A DNA stretch of 10,988 nt from Methanoregulaceae archaeon (GTDB lineage Archaea > Halobacteriota > Methanomicrobia > Methanomicrobiales > Methanospirillaceae). Positions within the stretch are counted from its first letter, which is position 1, and each line of letters begins with the position of its first letter. Below the pieces are notes generated by a model. That model saw only the letters and a program-made list of their open reading frames with translations. It made no database searches and had not been told where the DNA came from. The stretch is taken from the NCBI GenBank assembly GCA_019695435.1, contig JACTVF010000056.1, positions 1 to 10,988 on the forward strand. Reading direction: 5' to 3'. Below, piece after piece: positions 6,673 to 10,988 of the stretch. The translations under genes were made by a program, and so were the position numbers.

Positions 6673-6852
6673 TCATACCTTGAATGAAACCTGGTCATTA
6701 TCCTTTAAGACACGGCCCGCTCGTTTCTCAACGAGCTCACGGACAGCGGCCCGGACCGCTTCTGAAACATTGGGATACTCGCCTGCATCCACCATCTGCT
6801 GGAGCAGGCTGATCTGTTGTTCGGGTAACCGGAGCGTGATTCGTTGCATCAT
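6673..6852 (-). CDS. cdrS: Ribbon-helix-helix regulator, CdrS-like
   Basis: A complete 59-residue protein, easy to miss because of its size. It starts [20 protein letters not shown], the ribbon strand (RITLRLP) followed by helix A. Then comes a turn with a Gly and Pro-Asn-Val-Ser (residues 24-30) and helix [17 protein letters not shown] (30-45): the classic CopG/Arc/MetJ layout. A short tail, [13 protein letters not shown], follows. Such proteins bind DNA as dimers through the paired strands. ATG 6852 or 6849 may be the start; GGAG (- strand, 6861-6858) is 5 or 8 nt upstream. It ends 10 nt before ftsZ, so the two are surely cotranscribed. In haloarchaea the RHH protein CdrS, encoded next to ftsZ2, is a known regulator of cell division (established for Halobacterium and Haloferax); orthology here is inferred from size, fold and position. 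The 11-bp repeats upstream are its likely binding sites. Confidence 0.9.
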   Translation of the reverse strand: MMQRITLRLPEQQISLLQQMVDAGEYPNVSEAVRAAVRELVEKRAGRVLKDNDQVSFKV

Positions 6853-6859
6853 TGTATCT

Positions 6860-6925
6860 CCATTTCCGACATATGTCTGCTATATGTCATTCATATGTCT
6901 GACAATGGGAACCCTTGTGTCTGAC
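6860..6925. promoter_or_regulatory. 11-bp phased repeat array, candidate RHH operator of cdrS-ftsZ
   Basis: ATATGTC occurs exactly at 6871-6877, 6882-6888 and 6893-6899, i.e. every 11 bp. Still in phase, 6915-6925 (TTGTGTCTGAC) matches the full 11-mer at 6893-6903 (ATATGTCTGAC) at 9 of 11 positions, and 6860-6870 matches it at 7 of 11. Only the unit at 6904-6914 does not fit. Inside the array are GACATATGTC (6868-6877), a perfect palindrome, and TGTCTGACA (6896-6904), an odd dyad. One-turn spacing places all sites on the same DNA face, as expected for cooperative binding of RHH dimers. The array lies between the probable cdrS TATA box and its ribosome binding site. Confidence 0.7.
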
Positions 6926-6957
6926 TTAACCAGATAGAGCAAAATAATACACAATGG

Positions 6958-6967
6958 TATATAAATT
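6958..6967 (-). promoter_or_regulatory. Probable promoter of cdrS-ftsZ
   Basis: On the - strand, TTTATATACC preceded by an A-rich BRE-like stretch is the best TATA box upstream of cdrS. Transcription would start near 6933, giving a leader of about 80 nt in which the 11-bp repeats are transcribed. TATTATTTT (- strand, about 6948-6940) is a second possible box. The same AT-rich core reads TATATAAA on the + strand and could also serve cobD. Confidence 0.45.
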
Positions 6968-6999
6968 TTCTGATTTGATCCCGGACCTGTCTCCAAACG

Positions 7000-7008
7000 C
7001 ATTTATGA
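7000..7008 (+). promoter_or_regulatory. TATA-like element for cobD-cobY
   Basis: CATTTATGA after a ccaaacg stretch lies about 45 bp before ATG 7049. Transcription from near 7030 would leave a leader of about 19 nt including the GGATGA ribosome binding site (7039-7044). TATATAAA at 6958-6965 is an alternative with a longer leader. Confidence 0.35.
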
Positions 7009-7048
7009 CTTCCCGGCCAAGTATTTTTTAAAAAAGACGGATGATTTG

Positions 7049-8047
7049 ATGGCTGTTGATTTTCCCAGACCCGTGGTGCATGGAGGAACCGGAAAGCGTC
7101 AGCGTGAAAATACCGGTAAAAACCTGCTGGATTTCAGCGCGAGCCTCAACCCTCTACCCCCACTTTTCACATGGGACTGTGATCCAGCGTGCCTTTCATC
7201 ATATCCGGATAATGAATATACTCAGCTTAAGGAGTGCATTGCGCAGACATTCCACCGGGATCCAGAAGAGATCTGCGTGGGGAATGGTTCCATCGAGCTG
7301 ATTCGTGTCTTCTGTTCCGTTGTTTTCTTGGGAAAAAAGACCTATTTTGCAAAATCCCCCACATTCGGGGAGTATGCGCTCTCCGCCCGTTTAGCCGGTG
7401 CAGTAGCAGCAGACACACAGGAGACGGCTACGGTCTCCTTTGTCTGCAACCCTAATAATCCGACCGGCGGTCTGCGCACACGTTCCGATCTGGTGGCCCA
7501 CATGAGAAACATCTCATCACACCGGGGGATGCTCTTTATGGATGAGGCATTCATCGAGCTTGCAGACCCGGCCCAGAGCCTTGTGAATGTGCGCGAGGAC
7601 TCTCTCTTTGTCCTGCGCTCGCTCACCAAGAGTTTCGCGGTTCCCGGGCTCCGGTTCGGGTACGGTTTTGGTGAACCGGATCTGATTGCAAAGATCGAGA
7701 CTGCCCGCCCACCCTGGAGCGTGAATGCGTACGCAGAGGCATTCGCCCTCCAAGCATTCCATCATCTGGATGAACTGGGAAAATCCCGGGACTACATCCG
7801 AAAAGAACGGGACTGGCTTTCTTTGCGGATCGGAGAACTCGGGCTGCGGTGTCTCCCATCAGCAGCGAATTACCTGCTTGTGGACTCTGCACGCGATGTG
7901 GGTCCACTGTGCACGCAACTGGAATCGCGTGGCATTCTCGTCCGTAACTGCACATCATTTGGACTTGGCTCCTGCATCCGCGTGGCCGTGCGGACACATA
8001 AGGAGAACGAAACGTTTGTTGAGGCATTATCTGCATGCGTGCGCTGA
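7049..8047 (+). CDS. cobD: L-threonine-O-3-phosphate decarboxylase (CobD)
   Basis: A PLP-dependent fold-type I enzyme related to histidinol-phosphate aminotransferase. CobD decarboxylates threonine phosphate to (R)-1-amino-2-propanol phosphate, the linker of the cobalamin nucleotide loop. The product has 332 residues. Typical features in order: an N-terminal HGG; the cobyric-pathway motif DFSASLNPLPP near residues 28-38 (HisC proteins differ here); a YPDN segment; NPNNPTG at 134-140; the PLP-ring-contacting Asp, D165, in MDEAF; the Schiff-base lysine K194 in SLTKSFAVPGLRFGYG; and a C-terminal IRVAVRT segment with the carboxylate-binding Arg. No catalytic residue is missing. Start: a TTG at 7046 is in frame, but ATG 7049 with GGATGA 4 nt upstream is better. 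The next gene, cobY, overlaps its last 13 bp, which supports the CobD over the HisC assignment. Confidence 0.92.
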   Translation: MAVDFPRPVVHGGTGKRQRENTGKNLLDFSASLNPLPPLFTWDCDPACLSSYPDNEYTQLKECIAQTFHRDPEEICVGNGSIELIRVFCSVVFLGKKTYFAKSPTFGEYALSARLAGAVAADTQETATVSFVCNPNNPTGGLRTRSDLVAHMRNISSHRGMLFMDEAFIELADPAQSLVNVREDSLFVLRSLTKSFAVPGLRFGYGFGEPDLIAKIETARPPWSVNAYAEAFALQAFHHLDELGKSRDYIRKERDWLSLRIGELGLRCLPSAANYLLVDSARDVGPLCTQLESRGILVRNCTSFGLGSCIRVAVRTHKENETFVEALSACVR

Positions 8048-8640
8048 TCATGGCCGGAGGCGCCGGGAGCCGTCTCAATCTGGGGGAAAAACCGCTCATC
8101 CTCATCAACAACCACCCGATGATCCGGTATGTCGTCGATGCGTTTACCGGAGCCGGGTGCGAAGTGGTTGTTGCAACGTCGCCAAGAACACCCATGACCC
8201 GGAACTGGTGCCGGGTAAACGGCATCGATTCATACGATGCCGTGGGGGCGGACTATATCCCCGATATGGTCGAAACAGTGCAGGCGCTCGCAGAGACAAA
8301 ACCGCTCTTTGTAAGTGTCTCAGATATTCCCTGTATTGATGCGGAGATCATCACGACCATTCGTGATGCGCATATTGAATCAGGAAAGGACGCCTGTTCC
8401 ACGTGGGTTCCTTCGAAGATTGTCAGATCCTGCCGGGGGGGTATAACCTATCGTGCGAAGATTCGTGAAATCGAGGCCTGTCCGACCGGGCTCAACATCC
8501 TGAAAGGAGACCGGATAACCGAACCGCAGGACGAACTCCAGCTGGTGCTTGCCGATCCGAGGCTGGCCATAAACGTCAACACCCGCGAGGATCGTACAGC
8601 AGCAGAAACATTCCTTAAAAAGCAGTTTAGGTTATTGTAA
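8035..8640 (+). CDS. cobY: GTP:adenosylcobinamide-phosphate guanylyltransferase (CobY)
   Basis: CobY is the archaeal replacement for the guanylyltransferase activity of bacterial CobU. It transfers GMP from GTP to adenosylcobinamide phosphate, activating it for attachment of the lower ligand. The 201-residue product is of normal length and belongs to the nucleotidyltransferase superfamily. LIMAGGAGSRL (residues 4-14) is the nucleotide-binding loop and GEKPL (17-21) carries the conserved lysine. A VSDIPCID segment near residues 95-105 holds the Asp expected to bind the metal. The C-terminal third, with TGLNIL and INVNTREDR, matches the family. ATG 8035 lies within the end of cobD; GAGG (8021-8024) is 10 nt upstream, and the overlap suggests translational coupling. 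cobD and cobY act in the same late cobalamin pathway. Confidence 0.92.
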   Translation: MRALIMAGGAGSRLNLGEKPLILINNHPMIRYVVDAFTGAGCEVVVATSPRTPMTRNWCRVNGIDSYDAVGADYIPDMVETVQALAETKPLFVSVSDIPCIDAEIITTIRDAHIESGKDACSTWVPSKIVRSCRGGITYRAKIREIEACPTGLNILKGDRITEPQDELQLVLADPRLAINVNTREDRTAAETFLKKQFRLL

Positions 8641-8648
8641 CCGGTTAC
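8637..8648. repeat. 12-bp perfect palindrome at the cobY stop
   Basis: GTAACCGGTTAC is a perfect palindrome containing the cobY TAA stop. It has no loop, so it is more likely chance or a protein site than an RNA hairpin. Confidence 0.4.
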
Positions 8649-8718
8649 GCGAGAATCTTACCGGCCTGCATCTGTCCGATTGTTAATTGGCCCCAATCTG
8701 TGTCATTACACCCAAAAA

Positions 8719-8735
8719 ACGGCAGATGCTGCCGT
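8719..8735. terminator. Hairpin after cobY, possible terminator
   Basis: ACGGCAG (8719-8725) and CTGCCGT (8729-8735) form a perfect 7-bp stem with a 3-nt loop, about 80 nt after cobY. The following + strand sequence, atttaat, is only modestly T-rich, while six A residues precede the stem, so a terminator would look stronger on the - strand. It separates cobD-cobY from the next gene. Confidence 0.4.
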
Positions 8736-8748
8736 ATTTAATACGAAT

Positions 8749-8756
8749 GAATATTA
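8749..8756 (+). promoter_or_regulatory. TATA-like element for the ornithine cyclodeaminase gene
   Basis: GAATATTAA, centred about 31 bp before ATG 8784, would place the transcription start within a few bases of the start codon. No Shine-Dalgarno sequence precedes that ATG, so a leaderless message is likely. TATTTAATA (8735-8743) and TTAAATATA (8767-8775) are alternatives. Confidence 0.35.
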
Positions 8757-8783
8757 AGGTGCGGGGTTAAATATACCAGTATT

Positions 8784-10019
8784 ATGGTGGAGTCGGAGGA
8801 GATCGAGCTGCAGGGTCATATCATAGACTCGGGCATCATGACCCAGCTCTTTGACCGGATCATGGACATGGGAGGGAATTTTGAGATCCTTGTCTTTGAT
8901 GTGGGCAAGAAAAAGACCGATCCCAGCTATGCCCGGCTCAAGATTGTAGCACAGGATAAGGAAAAACTGCGATCCATATTATCGGAACTTCACCGGCTCG
9001 GCGCCCGGCTCCCCCCGGTACAGTCCGTCCATTACATTCCGGCAGCCGGTGACCGGAACGCTCCCCGGGGATTCTACACGACTACCAATCACCCGACTCA
9101 GGTAAGACTCGCGGATGAATGGGTTTCGGTGGAAGGAATCGAGATGGATTTTCTGATCGTAGTCGATCCGAAGAAAAAGCAGGCCCGGTGTACCCCCTTG
9201 GGAAAGATCAAAAAGTGCGACCTTGTTGTTGTCGGGGAAGAGGGTGTGCTGGTGAGTTATCCCGACCGGCCCCGGACGAGCAGTACGTTTGAGTTTATGC
9301 ACGGCACGGTCTCATCAGAACGTCCAAGCGAGACCCTGATTGCGCAGATCGCAAAAGAGATACTGGAGGTCCACAGGACCGGGGGAAAGATCATTCTCGT
9401 GGGAGGTCCTGCGATCATCCACACCGGGGCAGACAGGGCTGTTGCTGAGATGATCCGTAAAGGATACATTAACGTCCTCTTTGCCGGCAACGCACTTGCA
9501 ACCCATGATGTAGAGTATAACCTCTTCGGGACATCACTCGGGATGGATATAAAAACAGGAAAACCGGTGATGGGAGGGCACCGCCACCATATCTATGCGA
9601 TCAGTGAGATCATGCGGGCCGGCTCCCTTAAGGATGCGGTGGAGAACGGGGTTCTCACCGGGGGCATCATGTACGAATGCGTGAAGCACAACGTTCCCTT
9701 TGTCCTTGCCGGTTCGATCCGCGACGACGGTCCGCTGCCCGATGTAATCCAGGACACGATGGTGGCGCAGGATGAGATGCGCAGGTACATCCCGGGGTGC
9801 AAGATGGTGCTGATGGTCGCAACCCTCCTGCACTCGATAGCGGTAGGTAACTGTCTCCCTTCCGGTGTGAAGACCGTCTGCGTGGATATCAATCCCGCAT
9901 CGGTGACAAAACTGATGGACCGCGGCACAACCCAGGCCATCGGAGTTGTCTCCGATGCAGGAACCTTCCTCCCCCTTCTTGCCGAGCAGATCGAAAAGCA
10001 GAGCAAAGGGAAAAAGTAA
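8784..10019 (+). CDS. TIGR00300/LOR-SDH family protein, probable archaeal ornithine cyclodeaminase
   Basis: A 411-residue protein of the archaeal family long called 'LOR/SDH bifunctional enzyme conserved region' (TIGR00300). Members have been linked to conversion of ornithine to proline plus ammonia, and similar domains occur in cyanobacterial arginine-degrading proteins; the assignment here is by family resemblance. Residues 1-100 are the LOR/SDH domain, beginning EIELQGHIIDSGIMTQLFDR. A second region contains the TTNHPTQVR segment near residues 100-110. From about residue 200 there is a Rossmann-like part with IILVGGPAIIHTGAD (about 203-217), FAGNALATHDVEYNLFGTSLG and, later, VCVDINPASVTKL. 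It is unrelated to the bacterial mu-crystallin-type ornithine cyclodeaminase. No obvious truncation. There is no ribosome binding site before ATG 8784, so it may be leaderless. It is unlinked in function to cobD-cobY. In methanogens lacking proline pathway genes it may be the proline source. Confidence 0.85.
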   Translation: MVESEEIELQGHIIDSGIMTQLFDRIMDMGGNFEILVFDVGKKKTDPSYARLKIVAQDKEKLRSILSELHRLGARLPPVQSVHYIPAAGDRNAPRGFYTTTNHPTQVRLADEWVSVEGIEMDFLIVVDPKKKQARCTPLGKIKKCDLVVVGEEGVLVSYPDRPRTSSTFEFMHGTVSSERPSETLIAQIAKEILEVHRTGGKIILVGGPAIIHTGADRAVAEMIRKGYINVLFAGNALATHDVEYNLFGTSLGMDIKTGKPVMGGHRHHIYAISEIMRAGSLKDAVENGVLTGGIMYECVKHNVPFVLAGSIRDDGPLPDVIQDTMVAQDEMRRYIPGCKMVLMVATLLHSIAVGNCLPSGVKTVCVDINPASVTKLMDRGTTQAIGVVSDAGTFLPLLAEQIEKQSKGKK

Positions 10020-10344
10020 GAAAATCCTTTTTATTGAAAAACCGGTGATGCAGACAACGGTTCTTACCCCTGTGCATTATCAAAATGAGGATGCCACACA
10101 AAGGTTGAGAGGGCACCCCTGGACCCTCGCCGGGTGAGTGCAGTTGATTCCCCAGATCCTGTTTGAATCCGGTACTCGAATTGTCTCAATTTGAAATCAG
10201 GTCATGAAAACGCTGCGGGGCACTCCTTCAGAGGCGGCGGCATCTTTCATTTTTTAGCTCTTTGGCACGAACTGCATTATCTTTTTTTAGCGGCTCGGAC
10301 GTCGGGTAAAAAACCGGCCTGACTTTATCGGATTAATAGCCATC
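10020..10344. other. Convergent spacer of 325 bp with terminators for both strands
   Basis: No gene is supported here. T5 at 10028-10032, soon after the stop at 10019, and T7 at 10282-10288 are + strand terminator candidates. On the - strand a GC-rich caggccgg followed by T6 (A-run at 10306-10311) would end the radical SAM gene. CACCC (10115-10119) could pair with GGGTG (10132-10136). No tRNA, C/D-box pair or RNase P-like structure was recognised. Confidence 0.45.
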
Positions 10345-10986
10345 TCACCGCGTCAGCGGCATGCAGTACGGCTGCTCGTGAGCGAGCACGTATTCCCATT
10401 CATTCTTACAGGGACAGTCCATATCCAGCAGTGCCCCGATCAGGTCGCGGTCTCCAGTGAGTGAATAATCGCGGATACCCCGGGTGATCTCATAGTCGCA
10501 CGTCCCGCAGTTGTGCGGTCCCCGTTTCTGCCCGCCACCCAGTGGATCGCAAGTCACGTCAACCGGGGCATCTTTTAAGATTGAAAGCACACTCCAGAGA
10601 TACGCCGGACGGTACGCTCCCTGCCGCCAGTACAGTTCAAGTTCGGTCCGTTTCTGTACGGTGCAGGGATTCATCGAGATCATCTCAACGTACTTGGCAA
10701 GCCCGGCAAGTGATGACCTTATGTCGGCGATTGCTTCGGCCTCGGTAAGGAAAATCGGCTTGAAGAGGAGATACGCCTTCACACCCGCCCCGGCTGCATG
10801 GGCGACCGCGGTGGCTTTTGTAAAATCCGCGTAGGTAAACCCTTTATTAATGCACTTTTCCCGGATCGGATCATTGGTCGTTTCAAGACCGATGGCACAG
10901 TAAAGCGGGGTAGCGTGAGTACAGTTGTCGAGGTCTGAGACAAAACTTTCAATGGTCTCGGCGGTTATATATTCGGGCCTGCTTTC
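10345..10986 (-). CDS. RaSEA-like archaeosine biosynthesis radical SAM protein, C-terminal part (partial)
   Basis: The 213 visible codons read in from the right edge and end at TGA 10347-10345. The first residues, ESRPEYI, are the radical SAM motif found in Elp3-like and RaSEA proteins, where the Arg contacts SAM. The N-terminal CxxxCxxC cluster site lies outside the window. Other family segments are GLETTND, KGFTYADF, a KAYLLFKPIFLTEAEAI strand-helix, and a C-terminal cysteine-rich block: MNPCTVQ, VTCDPLGGGQKRGPHNCGTC and MDCPCKNEW. The CDP-GGG-RGPHNC-TCD pattern is what points to the archaeal RaSEA group (TIGR01210), which acts with ArcS to convert lysine-modified preQ0 in tRNA to archaeosine. 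The protein ends EQPYCMPLTR. Confident as an archaeal radical SAM protein of this kind; the exact substrate is inferred from the family. Confidence 0.85.
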   Translation of the reverse strand, partial: ESRPEYITAETIESFVSDLDNCTHATPLYCAIGLETTNDPIREKCINKGFTYADFTKATAVAHAAGAGVKAYLLFKPIFLTEAEAIADIRSSLAGLAKYVEMISMNPCTVQKRTELELYWRQGAYRPAYLWSVLSILKDAPVDVTCDPLGGGQKRGPHNCGTCDYEITRGIRDYSLTGDRDLIGALLDMDCPCKNEWEYVLAHEQPYCMPLTR

Positions 10987-10988
10987 CG

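Noticed and set aside
6871..6899. CRISPR-like short repeats
   Set aside because: The repeat unit is only 7-11 bp with no spacers of usual length and no cas genes. The 11-bp phase fits an operator.
6680..6937. 85-codon open frame on the + strand opposite cdrS
   Set aside because: It is antisense to the RHH gene and runs through the operator repeats. Its product is Ser/Arg/Cys-rich without any domain, while the - strand frame gives a complete RHH fold with a ribosome binding site.
7623..8339. Long frames on both strands overlapping cobD and cobY
   Set aside because: Frame-shifted or antisense readings of two genes with intact family motifs; no independent features.
10020..10344. tRNA or C/D-box small RNA in the convergent spacer
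   Set aside because: No cloverleaf or T-loop consensus, and C-box-like GTGATGC (10046-10052) lacks matching D boxes.

Overview
The window looks like chromosomal DNA of a methanogenic euryarchaeon, most likely order Methanomicrobiales (Methanoregula/Methanosphaerula-like; this genus-level guess is inference). Supporting signs are a tubulin-like archaeal FtsZ with its small ribbon-helix-helix partner, Alba, the archaeal cobalamin enzymes CobD and CobY, an archaeal LOR/SDH-type ornithine cyclodeaminase, a RaSEA-like radical SAM protein, archaeal TATA/BRE promoters, a mix of Shine-Dalgarno and leaderless starts, and T-run terminators. No mobile element, CRISPR array, rRNA or tRNA was seen.

Region 1 (1-1992, + strand): the 3' end of dapB, a two-cluster 4Fe-4S ferredoxin, asd, and alba starting 6 nt after asd. 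DapB and Asd belong to the aspartate-derived diaminopimelate/lysine pathway. The ferredoxin has its own promoter-like element and probably starts at TTG 244. Region 2 (2112-2950): a secreted, sequon-rich protein of unknown function, a possible 40-codon ORF with a strong ribosome binding site, and a convergent spacer.

Region 3 (2951-6852, - strand), in order of transcription: a 59-residue ribbon-helix-helix protein resembling CdrS (6852-6673), ftsZ of the FtsZ2 type (6662-5496), a 480-bp spacer with hairpins, a COG1340-type coiled-coil protein (5018-4158), and a DUF373 membrane protein (4084-2951). In front of cdrS is a striking array: three exact ATATGTC heptamers at an 11-bp period, with further in-phase copies. 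It is a good candidate operator for control of ftsZ by the RHH protein itself, and is the most interesting signal in the window.

Region 4 (7049-10019, + strand): cobD and cobY overlap by 13 bp and form a cobalamin nucleotide-loop operon, divergent from cdrS-ftsZ across a shared control region. Next is a gene of the TIGR00300/LOR-SDH family (probable ornithine cyclodeaminase, proline formation). Region 5 (10345-10986, - strand): the C-terminal part of a RaSEA-like radical SAM protein (archaeosine tRNA modification), cut by the window edge. A convergent spacer with T-runs for both strands separates it from region 4.
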